Position numbers and translations under genes: made by a program. DNA of 64,000 nt, taken from NCBI GenBank assembly GCA_035429805.1, contig DAOMFL010000012.1, positions 1 to 64,000 of the forward strand, given 5' to 3'. This stretch comes from JALORV01 sp035429805. Its GTDB lineage: Bacteria; Pseudomonadota; Gammaproteobacteria; Burkholderiales; Burkholderiaceae_F. The notes beneath the pieces are model-generated. The model was given only the letters and a program-made list of their open reading frames with translations, was not told the DNA's origin and did no database searches. This document shows positions 24,815-33,635 of the stretch, one piece after another; positions within the stretch are counted from its first letter, which is position 1; the number at the start of each line of letters is the position of its first letter.

Positions 24815-25507
24815 GTGGCGGCATCGATACTCGTCGTCGAGGACGAGCCGGCCATCCAGGAACTCGTGGCCTACACCTGCAGCAGCAACGGCTTCGCGGT
24901 GCGGCGCGCGGATTCGGTGCACGCGGCCCGCGAGGCGATCGGCGGGCAGCTGCCGGATCTCGTGCTGCTCGACTGGATGCTTCCGGACCGCCCAGGCATC
25001 GACCTGCTCAAGGAACTGCGCTCGCACGAGCGCACGCGGGCTCTGCCGGTGATCGTGCTGACTGCGAAGGGCAGTGAGGCCGACCGGGTCGTCGGACTCG
25101 ACAGCGGCGCGGACGACTACGTCGTCAAGCCGTTTTCGCCGCGCGAGCTCGTGTCGCGGGTTCGGGCCGTGCTGCGGCGCCGGGCGCCCCAGCACAGCGG
25201 CGAGACGATCGAATACGGGCCGCTGCTCATCGATCCGGCGCGGCATGAGGTACGCGCGGGCGGGACATCGGTGCGGATCGGCCTCGCGGAATTCCGGCTG
25301 CTCAGCTTTCTCGCCGGCCATCCCGACCGCGTGTTCTCGCGCACGCAGCTACTCGACAGTGTCTGGGGTGATCACGTCTTCATCGAGGAGCGCACCGTCG
25401 ACGTCCACATCCTTAGGCTGCGCAAGGCGCTGGCGCCGGTCAAGGCCCAGCATCTGGTGCAGACCGTGCGTGGCCTTGGCTATCGACTGTCGACGCGCGC
25501 AGAGTAG
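24815..25507 (+). CDS. phoB: Phosphate regulon response regulator PhoB
   Basis: A 230-residue OmpR-type response regulator. The receiver domain has acidic residues E9-D10 and phospho-acceptor D53 (L-L-D-W-M-L-P-D), the switch lysine is in Y-V-V-K-P-F, and the C-terminal winged helix ends with V-D-V-H-I-L-R-L-R-K-A-L ... T-V-R-G-L-G-Y-R-L. GTG start 8 bases after phoU. It should bind the Pho box upstream of pstS. Confidence 0.94.
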   Translation: MAASILVVEDEPAIQELVAYTCSSNGFAVRRADSVHAAREAIGGQLPDLVLLDWMLPDRPGIDLLKELRSHERTRALPVIVLTAKGSEADRVVGLDSGADDYVVKPFSPRELVSRVRAVLRRRAPQHSGETIEYGPLLIDPARHEVRAGGTSVRIGLAEFRLLSFLAGHPDRVFSRTQLLDSVWGDHVFIEERTVDVHILRLRKALAPVKAQHLVQTVRGLGYRLSTRAE

Positions 25508-25552
25508 AAGCGCATGACAGTTCCCGCCCGGCCTGGGGTCTAGACTCGCGGC

Positions 25553-26896
25553 ATGGTGGCCCGCTTGACGACGCGGCTTTCGATCCTTGTTCCGGCGCTG
25601 CTGCGCGTCGGGGTGCTGGCGCTCGCGGCTGCCGTCATCGGATTCTTCGCCGGACAGACCGCCGGGCTCTGGGTCGCGGTCGTGGGTCTGGGTCTGCTGC
25701 TTGCGCTGCACATGAGTTACGCCACGCGCCTGGCCGCGTGGCTCGAGCAGCCCCGGCTCGACGACATTCCGAACGGCTGGGGACTGTGGCGCAACGTCTT
25801 CACGCGCCTCTACCGCCAGCGGCGTGCGACCGAGATCAACGAACGGAGACTGCTGGAAAACGAAGAACGCTTCCGACGCACGATCAGCGCGCTGCCGGAG
25901 GGCATCGTGCTGATCGACACCTCCCTGCAGATCGACTGGTGCAATCCGGTGGCCGAACAGCACCTCGGCATCCGGCTGGCGGCCGACCACGGCCTGCGGC
26001 TCACCAATCTCGTGCGCGATCCGGCCTTCGTCAACTACATGACCTCCGGAGAGTTCGACGCGCCGCTGACACTGCGGCCGCTCGCGCAGCACGGACTGGC
26101 ACTGGAAATCCGCGTCATCGACTTCGAGCCGGCGCGCTCGATACTGATCTCGCGGGACATCACGCAGCGCGAGCACGTCGACGCGGTACGGCGCGACTTC
26201 ATCGCCAACGTGTCGCACGAACTCCGCACGCCGCTGACGGTGGTCAGCGGGTTCCTCGAGACGCTGCTAGACCAGCGCCCCGGCGACGAAGCGACCCGGC
26301 GGCGGCACCTGGAGCTGATGCATGACCAGGCGCAGCGGATGTCGCGCCTCGTCGAGGACCTCCTGACGCTGTCGCGGCTCGAGTCGCGCGAGAATCCGCT
26401 GCAGGAGGAAGTCGTCGACATACGGCAGCTGGTGCGCGAGGTCGGGGACGATGCGAAGGCGCTGTCCAATGGGCGGCACCCCATCGACATCGACGCGCCG
26501 TCGGCGTTCGCGCGCGGCAGCCGGGACGAACTGCGCAGCGCCTTCGGCAATCTGGTATCGAATGCGATCCGCTACACGCCCGACGGCGGGCAGATTTCGC
26601 TGCGCTGGCGCGAGGTGGGTCGCGAGGGCCGCTTCGAAGTCACGGACACCGGCATCGGCATCGCCGCCGAGCACCTGGCGCGGCTCTCCGAGCGTTTCTA
26701 TCGCGTCGATAAGAGCCGGTCACGTGAGACCGGTGGCACGGGCCTGGGCCTGGCGATCGTCAAGCACATCCTGCTGCGGCATGAGGGACGCCTGGAGATC
26801 TCGTCCGAGGTCGGTCGGGGCAGCACTTTCGCGGCCGTGCTTCCTGCTCACCGCTTGATCGCTGTTGCGGATCACGGGCTCGCGCGGGCGGCCTGA
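25553..26896 (+). CDS. phoR: Phosphate regulon sensor kinase PhoR
   Basis: A 447-residue membrane histidine kinase. Two N-terminal membrane helices, a PAS domain (E-E-R-F-R-R-T-I-S-A-L-P-E-G-I-V-L-I-D), the dimerisation domain with the phospho-acceptor His in N-V-S-H-E-L-R-T-P-L, and an ATPase domain with N-A-I-R-Y-T-P, D-T-G-I-G-I and G-G-T-G-L-G-L-A. It phosphorylates PhoB under phosphate shortage. Last gene of the pst-pho run. Confidence 0.93.
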   Translation: MVARLTTRLSILVPALLRVGVLALAAAVIGFFAGQTAGLWVAVVGLGLLLALHMSYATRLAAWLEQPRLDDIPNGWGLWRNVFTRLYRQRRATEINERRLLENEERFRRTISALPEGIVLIDTSLQIDWCNPVAEQHLGIRLAADHGLRLTNLVRDPAFVNYMTSGEFDAPLTLRPLAQHGLALEIRVIDFEPARSILISRDITQREHVDAVRRDFIANVSHELRTPLTVVSGFLETLLDQRPGDEATRRRHLELMHDQAQRMSRLVEDLLTLSRLESRENPLQEEVVDIRQLVREVGDDAKALSNGRHPIDIDAPSAFARGSRDELRSAFGNLVSNAIRYTPDGGQISLRWREVGREGRFEVTDTGIGIAAEHLARLSERFYRVDKSRSRETGGTGLGLAIVKHILLRHEGRLEISSEVGRGSTFAAVLPAHRLIAVADHGLARAA

Positions 26897-26925
26897 TTCG
26901 AAGCGTTCACGTCGAGACGCGGTGG

Positions 26926-26931
26926 TATCAT
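26926..26931 (+). promoter_or_regulatory. Candidate -10 of the tRNA operon
   Basis: TATCAT lies 11 bases before the first tRNA base. TTCACG at 26906-26911 could serve as a -35, but the spacer is short (14 bases), so the promoter call is tentative. Confidence 0.35.
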
Positions 26932-26942
26932 CCTCGCGCCCT

Positions 26943-27019
26943 CGGGGTGTAGCGCAGTCTGGTAGCGCGCCTGCTTTGGGAGCAGGATGTCGGGAGTTCG
27001 AATCTCTCCACCCCGACCA
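26943..27019 (+). tRNA. tRNA-Pro (anticodon TGG)
   Basis: A complete 77-base cloverleaf: acceptor CGGGGTG/CACCCCG, anticodon stem CCTGC/GCAGG with loop TTTGGGA (anticodon TGG), T-loop TTCGAAT, and an encoded CCA end. Confidence 0.97.
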
Positions 27020-27053
27020 AGCGCCCCCCAGGGCGCACCCGGCGAGTTTCGAT

Positions 27054-27130
<77 letters not shown>

Positions 27131-27142
27131 GTTTCTTTAGTG

Positions 27143-27218
27143 GTGGCTGTAGCTCAGTTGGTAGAGTCCCGGATTGTGATTCCGGTTGTCGTGGGTTCGA
27201 GTCCCATCAGCCACCCCA
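27143..27218 (+). tRNA. tRNA-His (anticodon GTG)
   Basis: A 76-base cloverleaf: acceptor GTGGCTG/CAGCCAC, anticodon stem CCGGA/TCCGG with loop TTGTGAT (anticodon GTG), encoded CCA. The G at 27142 is the extra G-1 that pairs with C73 in histidine tRNA. Confidence 0.97.
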
Positions 27219-27474
27219 ATTCCCCGTCTGTTGTGACGGCGCCGACCAGCGCGGTGCCGTTCGATCTCCGTCCTACTCGATCCGTTCGACGCGGTGACGG
27301 CCTGACCCCTCGTTCAAGGGATCGGGAAATCATCAGGCATTGTGAAAAGTCGGTTGAACTGCGCGCGACCGTGACCTAGGCTGCAACTGGATTACGTCAT
27401 GAAGCGGCAGTCCGCTGACTCGGGCTGCGGCGGGCCGCGGAGTTCATCGGGGCATTCCAGGAAAGGGCGAAGAC

Positions 27475-28173
27475 ATGGCAGACGACACCGTCATGGACTG
27501 GGTATGTACGACACTGATCCCGGACGAGAACTTCAGGACGCGCGGCGTAGCCGACAGGAACGCGTTGTGGAAGAAGAAGATCCTGACGATCGGCTTTCTC
27601 GAGGGATCGCCCAAGCTGCAGGACCGGGTGCTGAAGACCGCGCAGCGCTGGACCGATCCGCAGGAAGGCGGAGCCAACCTGCAGTTCGAGAAGGCGGCGG
27701 ATGCGGCGACGGCCGACATCCGCATCGCGTTCAAGGCAGCCGACGGGTCATGGTCGTTCGTCGGAACGGACGCCGTGTCAGCCGCAAAGAAGGGCAAGCC
27801 GACGATGAACCTCGGCTGGGCCACGGAGAAGGCGTCCGAAAAGACTTTCGCGAGCGTGGTACTGCATGAGTTCGGCCACGCACTCGGGCTGCTGCACGAG
27901 CACAACCACCCGCTTGCCGACCTCAAGTGGAAGAAGGATGTGGTCTATGCCGACCTCGGGGGTCCACCGAACAACTGGTCGAAGAAGACGGTCGACTTCA
28001 ACGTGTTCGAAAGCTACCCGGCGAATCGCGTCGTGATGTCGCCGGAAATGGATCGCGTGTCGATCATGATCTACACGATCCCGGCTCGCTGGCTAGACGG
28101 GCAGCCGGGCGTCATGCCGTCGGATCATCTTTCGCGGGAAGACATCAAGTTCATCCGGCAGCTCTACAAGTAG
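27475..28173 (+). CDS. Astacin/matrixin-like zinc metalloprotease
   Basis: A 232-residue metzincin protease. The zinc site is H-E-F-G-H-A-L-G-L-L-H at 131-141, followed by E-H-N-H-P as in astacins, and the Met-turn is S-I-M-I-Y near residue 203. There is no signal peptide or pro-domain, and the N-terminus is acidic, so it is either cytosolic or exported by a non-Sec route. ATG at 27475 follows GGAAAGGGCG. It begins a run of four close plus-strand genes, with a caspase-like protease next, which is an unusual pairing. Substrate unknown. Confidence 0.8.
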   Translation: MADDTVMDWVCTTLIPDENFRTRGVADRNALWKKKILTIGFLEGSPKLQDRVLKTAQRWTDPQEGGANLQFEKAADAATADIRIAFKAADGSWSFVGTDAVSAAKKGKPTMNLGWATEKASEKTFASVVLHEFGHALGLLHEHNHPLADLKWKKDVVYADLGGPPNNWSKKTVDFNVFESYPANRVVMSPEMDRVSIMIYTIPARWLDGQPGVMPSDHLSREDIKFIRQLYK

Positions 28174-28194
28174 CCGCAACGGTCCGCCGCCACG

Positions 28195-29229
28195 ATGCCG
28201 TCCGACGCCCTGCTGGTCACGATTGGCGAATTTCCAAGCAGCAGCGGGCTGCTGCGCGCGTTGCCGGGCGCCACAAGGGACGGACATCGTGTCGCCAACT
28301 GGCTGAAGATCCATGCTGCCGGGATCAACATGATCCCGATGTGCTGGCCGCCGGACGCTCCCGCGCCGGGGCTGAATCCGATCGACCGCAGTGCCGTTGA
28401 ATCGCAGATCAACAACCTCGTGAACCAGACCGCGCCCGGCATGCGCGATCGGCTGTTCGTCTATTTCTCCGGGCACGGCCGCTCCAACATCGCACAGCCG
28501 GCGATGCCGGCGATCTACTGTGCGCAGCACCGGCGCGCGCTTCCCGACCTCTTCTTCAGCTTCAACTGGATTCCGCTGCTGACGGCATTGCCGGCCTACC
28601 GCGAGTACCTGTTCTTCTTCGACTGCTGCAACGACTTCCAGACCGACCCGCTGCCCGCGCCGGTCATCCCCGACATCGAACCGCGAACGGACCGGCCGAG
28701 CGTGCTGCTGGTCACCGCAGCGCAGCCCGGTGAGCAGGCGATCGAGTCGGACAGCGGCGGTCTCTTCACCGATGTGCTGCTTGAAGCGCTCAGCGGGTCG
28801 GCCGGCTCACCCGACTCCGACACGGTGACCGCCGCCAACCTCGTCGACTATCTGAAGGAGGTGGTGCCGGTCCGGGCCAAGGAAATCGACCCGAAACGGA
28901 CCCAGCGTCCCAAGGTCTGGTTCGATTCGGACCAGCACGCGGACCTCAAGAACTATCCGCTGTACCAGCGACCGAAAGTCAGTGTCGACGTGAGCGGACT
29001 GCTGAACGGCCACGCGGCGGCCGGCATCGACGTGCTGAAGTTCGATTTCGACCCGGTTTGTGCCCTCAGCACGGGCGCCGGCGGCGGTGCGTCGGTAGAC
29101 GGCATCTACCCGGGGCGATACCTGCTGAAGGATCGCAACGACGGCTGGGTGCAGGCGTTCAGGATCCGGACCCCGGTCGATGCCGCAGGGAACGTCAAGC
29201 CGGTGGCCGAGGCGGTCACACTGAGCTAG
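28195..29229 (+). CDS. Caspase-like (peptidase C14) protease
   Basis: A 344-residue protein whose first 230 residues have the caspase/metacaspase p20 fold. The catalytic dyad should be H94 (F-V-Y-F-S-G-H-G-R-S) and C145 (Y-L-F-F-F-D-C-C-N-D), with L-L-V-T-A-A-Q-P-G-E-Q-A following. The last 110 residues form a beta-rich domain (P-K-V-S-V-D-V-S-G-L-L ... I-Y-P-G-R-Y-L-L-K), perhaps substrate- or partner-binding. No signal peptide. The start is 22 bases after the metalloprotease and the stop 10 bases before the next gene. Caspase-like proteases in bacteria act in signalling and in phage-triggered cell death in several systems; the role here is unknown. Confidence 0.78.
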   Translation: MPSDALLVTIGEFPSSSGLLRALPGATRDGHRVANWLKIHAAGINMIPMCWPPDAPAPGLNPIDRSAVESQINNLVNQTAPGMRDRLFVYFSGHGRSNIAQPAMPAIYCAQHRRALPDLFFSFNWIPLLTALPAYREYLFFFDCCNDFQTDPLPAPVIPDIEPRTDRPSVLLVTAAQPGEQAIESDSGGLFTDVLLEALSGSAGSPDSDTVTAANLVDYLKEVVPVRAKEIDPKRTQRPKVWFDSDQHADLKNYPLYQRPKVSVDVSGLLNGHAAAGIDVLKFDFDPVCALSTGAGGGASVDGIYPGRYLLKDRNDGWVQAFRIRTPVDAAGNVKPVAEAVTLS

Positions 29230-29238
29230 GAGCGCCGC

Positions 29239-30921
29239 ATGCAAGGGCCGTTGCACAGACTGAGTATCTCGAGCTCGCAGCCGGGCGCGGTCTTCAGGGT
29301 GACCGACGGGCGCAGCGTTTGTGTCGGGACCGGCATGTACCGGCTGGACCTCGATCTGCCTGCGGGGCTCTACTCGATCAGCACGATGCTGGGCGGCTCG
29401 ATCGACTCGAAGACCGTACTGCTCGATCGCAGCCGGACCGTGGAAATCGAATCGAGCCATCGCAGTTTCGGGGATCGGGCATTCGCGCTGGCGTCACGCA
29501 TCCGGTCGCTGCTGCCCGCGAGCTGCTTCGATGCCGACGCCGCGACTGTTGTGACCCTGCGGGGTCCGTTCAGGAAGGCGGCCGCGCAGAAACACCGCGT
29601 GTCCATCGATGTGGATGGAACGGCGGTGGCGGCGGCGGTCGAAGACTTGCTGGACGATGGCGAGGGCGGCACGTGGAGCTGGCAGCTGTTTCGGCTGACC
29701 CCGCAGCCCCGGGGGCTGGAGATCACGACGGCTACTCGAACGGTCGAAGGCACGGCGACCAGCCACGTGATTCCGCGCTTTGGCGACCGGACCGTGTGGG
29801 CCGCGTACCCGGCGCCCGCGGATGTTGCCGTCGCGGGGACAGACCTGCCCTTGGCCTACTACGCGAGGCTGCGCCTGACCGAGCCGGGTATCGCGCCGGA
29901 CCTGGGTCTGCAATGCCTGTCGGACCAGGTCTTCACCGCACTGGCCAACCGTTCGGCGCTGCCGCTGTCGCCGCCCGTTCTGGACCTGCTGTTTGCAGAA
30001 GGCGCCGACCCTCTGCTGGGCCTGGCTGCGGCCCACCTGGCGTCGCTGAGTCTGGCCTGGTACGGGTTCATGGAGCCTCTGCCGCAGGATGAAACAGCCG
30101 CGGCCGCCCGGCCCGCCAGTGAAGGTGAGCCGCCCGCCTACGAGCGCGAGCCGATCCCGCCTCCGGACCTGAGAGCCCGGGTGATCCAATGGCTCGAGCG
30201 GGGCACGGCGAACTTCGCGGACCGGCCGGACGTGCTGGCGGTGAAGTACCTGTACGGACTCTGCAACGAGGATGTCGCGCTGGACCGGCCGCCCGTCCTG
30301 CTGCGTTCGCTCGATGCCCTCATCAAGGCCGAACACGAAGCCAGCAAGCGCGGTCGCCGGTGCGACCTTGGAGACAGTGTCTGGAGGTCGCGTTTCCAGG
30401 TGTCTGACGTGTTTGCCTTTCTGCAGTGGGAGACCAACACGAAGAAGGGAGAGGCAAAGCGGCTCGAACTCCTCAAGCAGTCGTTCGCCGCCTCGCAGGC
30501 CCTGCAGCAGTCGCTCGATGCGCTGCGCCTGAAGCAGCCCTTTGCCGTGTCTCAGGCGCAGCAGGATTCCGAGCCGACCTCGGGTGAGGGTGCGGAGGCG
30601 AGCGGCGCCGCGGCGCCGGCCGAGGGTGTGGCGCCGCAGCCTTCCGCCGCACAGGCGATGTCGGAGCCCGTCCCGCAGGCTGCGCCGGCAAGCATGAGTG
30701 GGGGCCTGCTGCAGCGAGCAGAGCAGGCGGCCGCGCTCGGCAGGTTCACGGCCGCCGACGCGCTGGCCAAATTGACCGGGTCGTCCACATTGCGCCAGCG
30801 TGCGACCAGCGAATTCGAGACCTACCTGAAGCTCAACGCGCAGGCGCTCAGACTCCCGACTTCGGCCATCGGCAGCCTCGCGCGGCAGTTCGCGAAGAAG
30901 AGCTCGATGCTGAAGAAGTGA
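29239..30921 (+). CDS. Unknown 560-residue protein with N-terminal PEGA-like domain
   Basis: Not recognised as a whole. The first 75 residues look like a PEGA-type beta domain (L-S-I-S-S-S-Q-P-G-A-V-F-R-V ... D-L-P-A-G-L-Y-S-I-S). A middle region of about 300 residues contains segments that suggest helical repeats (L-L-F-A-E-G-A-D-P-L-L-G-L-A-A-A-H-L). A low-complexity Ala/Pro/Gln/Ser stretch (about 430-490) separates a basic C-terminal helical part ending K-K-S-S-M-L-K-K. No signal peptide or membrane segment. Its tight spacing with the caspase-like gene suggests a partner, scaffold or substrate role; inferred. Confidence 0.6.
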   Translation: MQGPLHRLSISSSQPGAVFRVTDGRSVCVGTGMYRLDLDLPAGLYSISTMLGGSIDSKTVLLDRSRTVEIESSHRSFGDRAFALASRIRSLLPASCFDADAATVVTLRGPFRKAAAQKHRVSIDVDGTAVAAAVEDLLDDGEGGTWSWQLFRLTPQPRGLEITTATRTVEGTATSHVIPRFGDRTVWAAYPAPADVAVAGTDLPLAYYARLRLTEPGIAPDLGLQCLSDQVFTALANRSALPLSPPVLDLLFAEGADPLLGLAAAHLASLSLAWYGFMEPLPQDETAAAARPASEGEPPAYEREPIPPPDLRARVIQWLERGTANFADRPDVLAVKYLYGLCNEDVALDRPPVLLRSLDALIKAEHEASKRGRRCDLGDSVWRSRFQVSDVFAFLQWETNTKKGEAKRLELLKQSFAASQALQQSLDALRLKQPFAVSQAQQDSEPTSGEGAEASGAAAPAEGVAPQPSAAQAMSEPVPQAAPASMSGGLLQRAEQAAALGRFTAADALAKLTGSSTLRQRATSEFETYLKLNAQALRLPTSAIGSLARQFAKKSSMLKK

Positions 30922-30933
30922 ACCGCGTGGGAC

Positions 30934-31449
30934 ATGGCAGCTTCCGGCGTGCTGTCGTGGTCCGGGGTAGACATCTCGTTTCAGAGATTCGGCCGGTCCG
31001 CCTGGTCGAGCCGCGGAGTCCTGCGCAGCTGGGCCCAGGCGCCCTGGGAACGGCTGCCTGACGGCAATCTCGCCGTTGCGTGCCTGCCAGACGACGGAGT
31101 GTGGTTCGGGCTCACGGCAACGGGAACGGCAGCGCGAGTCCGATTCGAGTCCCGCAGCGGCTGTTGGGTGCGTGAGCTGGATGTCCCGCCGGACTGGCAG
31201 TTGGGCTGGATTCAGAACGCCAGTCGCAAGCGGCCGATTGCGCTGCGCAGCGGTTGCCAGTCTGCTTCGTTCGTCCTGTCGGTACGCTGCCCGAAGTCGG
31301 CCCGTCCGAACGGGCTCGCGATCATGCTGCTCGCGCCGGACGCGTGGCGCGGACTCATCGGCCCGCTGCAACTGGCTCCGGCAGAGGAGCCGGAGCCGGT
31401 AGGGCTCTACTCGCGGATCATGCCCGCCCGCGGGGAGCGGTCACGGTAA
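30934..31449 (+). CDS. Unknown 171-residue protein
   Basis: A protein with no family that I recognise. It has many Trp and Arg residues and is probably beta-rich (W-S-G-V-D-I-S-F-Q-R-F-G, W-F-G-L-T-A-T-G-T, W-Q-L-G-W-I-Q-N-A-S). It starts 12 bases after the 560-residue protein, so it is likely the fourth gene of the same operon. Its last 43 bases overlap the end of the opposite-strand gene at 31407. Real-gene status rests on the operon position and frame. Confidence 0.5.
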   Translation: MAASGVLSWSGVDISFQRFGRSAWSSRGVLRSWAQAPWERLPDGNLAVACLPDDGVWFGLTATGTAARVRFESRSGCWVRELDVPPDWQLGWIQNASRKRPIALRSGCQSASFVLSVRCPKSARPNGLAIMLLAPDAWRGLIGPLQLAPAEEPEPVGLYSRIMPARGERSR

Positions 31450-32036
31450 CCGGCTTGCCGCGCAGGGGCGCTGCCGTTGCGGCTGTACGCACGTGTCGGT
31501 GACGAAGCCCCTGGCTGCAGGACCTTCGGCGCATAGCGGGCCGCCGTGGGGAAGACTTCCTCGAAGGGAACACCGCTGCGAAACTGAATCGCCTTGCGCT
31601 CCGCGTCGTCCCGTAGTCTCAGGTATTGCTTCCATCGAGCCACGCGGGACAGCGCGCGATCGGACCACTTGGACGCAGGAATCTGGTGGAACAACAGGAT
31701 TGCCGTTTCCTCGGGGTTGAGCCCTTCGAGCATGCCGACATCCATCACAGCGCTGTAGAAGCGCCTGTCAAAGGCGTCTCGAGTCATGTCGAGCTGCTGC
31801 AGTGCTCCCGACACCTTCCAGACAAACCACCACCGCGACAGATACATCGGCCACGCGCCACGAGAGCCAGTGGCCGATTGTCGAACCGCAGGCTCGCCGG
31901 GAGCCGGGGGAAAGACGCTTGCGACGGGACCCTTTTCGCGATATTCGACGACCGTCCGCAGCCTCAAGTCGCGCCGATCGGGCGTTCGCCGAATCGGCAA
32001 CGCCGGACCGTTTGTCGAAGCGCGCCGGTCTTGCAC
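31407..32036 (-). CDS. Unknown 209-residue protein
   Basis: No family recognised. The core from about residue 64 on looks like a helical domain (Y-L-S-R-W-W-F-V-W-K-V-S-G-A-L, L-N-P-E-E-T-A-I-L-L-F-H-Q-I-P, V-A-R-W-K-Q-Y-L-R-L-R-D-D-A-E-R). It follows the methyltransferase gene by 30 bases and ends convergently, overlapping the gene at 30934. GTG at 32036 is used; ATG at 31847 (before Y-L-S-R-W-W) is possible and would remove a poorly structured Arg/Pro-rich beginning. Confidence 0.5.
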   Translation of the reverse strand: MQDRRASTNGPALPIRRTPDRRDLRLRTVVEYREKGPVASVFPPAPGEPAVRQSATGSRGAWPMYLSRWWFVWKVSGALQQLDMTRDAFDRRFYSAVMDVGMLEGLNPEETAILLFHQIPASKWSDRALSRVARWKQYLRLRDDAERKAIQFRSGVPFEEVFPTAARYAPKVLQPGASSPTRAYSRNGSAPARQAGYRDRSPRAGMIRE

Positions 32037-32066
32037 GTCGAACCGGCGAAGGCCCGGTTTTCCCGG

Positions 32067-33581
32067 TCAGGGTTCGAACAGCGCCAGGCTGGCGAAGCCC
32101 TGCAGTCGTTGCCGGATCTGGTCCCGATCGAGCGTGCTGCCATGCGCTGAGAGCGCCGCCTGGAGCGCGTCAAGCGTCCGGGTGCCGTCGCATAGAGTGA
32201 GCAGCTTCCGGGCGTCCTCCTCTGCGATGCGGACGCGTCGGTGCATCAGTGTCGTCAGTGCGTCGCTGCTCGACGCTTCAGCGCGCGCCAATCGGCTCGC
32301 GCACGGGCGGTCAGACGGTGCAACGGCGCAGTTCCAGCGCTCGGCCGTGATCTCGACCATGCGCAGACCAAGCGCCGCCAGCAGCGTCTGCTCAACCGCA
32401 TCGGCGTCCGCCGCGCAGACGGCGCGGCCCAGCAGCTCACAGGCGCGCGCAAGCACGGCATCGAACGTCAGCGACTCGGGCCAGCGCTCGCGCAGCGCGA
32501 TGAAGACGGCCTTGGCGAGCGGACTCGAGGTGCGCAGGCTGGCGCGTTCGCCGAGGCGGAACTGCACATTGACGCCGGCGGCGAGTTCGACCCGTGGGCC
32601 ATCCGGCACAGCCGCCGACGCGACCCGCAACGTGCGAATGCGGCCCGGGACCGGAGCCGCTGCGGCCGGCGCCGACGCGTGGCGCAACAGGGTTTCACGG
32701 AATCTCCGGCACTTCACGAAGTCGAGATACTGCCCGTAGGCCACCGGGTCCGCGCGCACTTCGTCCAGCTTCTCGCGCATGCGTTCGGGGAGGCCCGCCC
32801 CGGTCATCGTCGCGAAATCCGCCTCGGCCAGGAACGCCAGTCCGAAGGTCGCACTGTGCGCGACGAACTCCTCGAAGTACACCGGGTCGTTGATGTCGGC
32901 GAGGTCGTCGTGATACAGGTGTCCGGGCGAGTGGCCGGCGATGCGCTCGCACTCGGCGGCAAGCAGCTGACCGTAGGGGTCCTGCGCATCATGGGCCTGG
33001 ACCAGAAAGTCGAGCAGCGCGCGGGCCTGCAGCACGCGCGATCCGGCGGCATCGGTTCCGCGGACGTGGTAGCGCAGCATGTCGCGCACCATCCCGGCGA
33101 CGTGCCAGCCCGGGTAGACGTTGTAACTGACAAAGGCGACCCCGTTGGGCGCGAGCACCGTGCCGATCAGTCGCAGCAGCGCGTCGCGGACCGTGCGCGG
33201 CACCCACGAATACAGTCCGTGCGCAATGACGTAGTCGAACGGCCCGATGTCCCGCGCGTCGGCAAGATTGGCGACCGAGACGACCACGTTGTCGAGCTGC
33301 AGCTCGTCGATGCGGGCTCTGGCCCGCGTGATCGCCGTCTCCGCCAGATCGAAGCCGACGCAATGCGACCGCGGCAGGGAGCACGCGATCGGGATCAGGT
33401 TGGCACCGTCACCACAGGCAATCTCGAGGATGCGTGCGGTGGCGACTGCGGGCGGCTCCAGGCCGAACAGGCGCGCCAGAGCCGCGATGCGATTGGGATG
33501 GGTCTCGGCGTGCGAGTGACCCGGATAGGGCACAGCGTCGTAGGCCGTGGCCTTCACGGGATGGTTGGCATCGTCGGCCAT
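32067..33581 (-). CDS. SAM-dependent methyltransferase with regulatory domain
   Basis: A 504-residue protein. Residues 45-160 form a class I methyltransferase (SAM loop I-L-E-I-A-C-G-D-G-A-N-L, then C-V-G-F-D-L-A). Residues about 215-300 match the methyltransferase regulatory domain (PF10119: H-D-D-L-A-D-I-N-D-P-V-Y-F-E-E-F), and the C-terminus carries a winged-helix-like part. The substrate of this class is unknown. It lies 54 bases after an hcp gene in the same direction, so it may modify Hcp or a cargo. Confidence 0.8.
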   Translation of the reverse strand: MADDANHPVKATAYDAVPYPGHSHAETHPNRIAALARLFGLEPPAVATARILEIACGDGANLIPIACSLPRSHCVGFDLAETAITRARARIDELQLDNVVVSVANLADARDIGPFDYVIAHGLYSWVPRTVRDALLRLIGTVLAPNGVAFVSYNVYPGWHVAGMVRDMLRYHVRGTDAAGSRVLQARALLDFLVQAHDAQDPYGQLLAAECERIAGHSPGHLYHDDLADINDPVYFEEFVAHSATFGLAFLAEADFATMTGAGLPERMREKLDEVRADPVAYGQYLDFVKCRRFRETLLRHASAPAAAAPVPGRIRTLRVASAAVPDGPRVELAAGVNVQFRLGERASLRTSSPLAKAVFIALRERWPESLTFDAVLARACELLGRAVCAADADAVEQTLLAALGLRMVEITAERWNCAVAPSDRPCASRLARAEASSSDALTTLMHRRVRIAEEDARKLLTLCDGTRTLDALQAALSAHGSTLDRDQIRQRLQGFASLALFEP

Positions 33582-33619
33582 ACCGTGGCGGCTTGGTACG
33601 GCAGCCTCCAGCCGGAATC

Positions 33620-33635
33620 CGCCCTGCGCAGGGCG
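33620..33635 (-). promoter_or_regulatory. Palindromic hairpin directly after hcp
   Basis: CGCCCTGCGCAGGGCG is a perfect 16-base palindrome that begins right after the hcp stop codon. It can fold as a 6-bp stem with a 4-base loop, has no T-run, and probably raises hcp message stability over the methyltransferase gene downstream. Confidence 0.5.

Noticed and set aside
29494..31371. Open frame of 625 codons opposite the 560-residue protein
   Set aside because: Arg/Gln/His-rich with no motif; the plus-strand gene fits the operon spacing and has a sensible PEGA-like start. Less certain than the other shadows because neither side is a known family over its full length.
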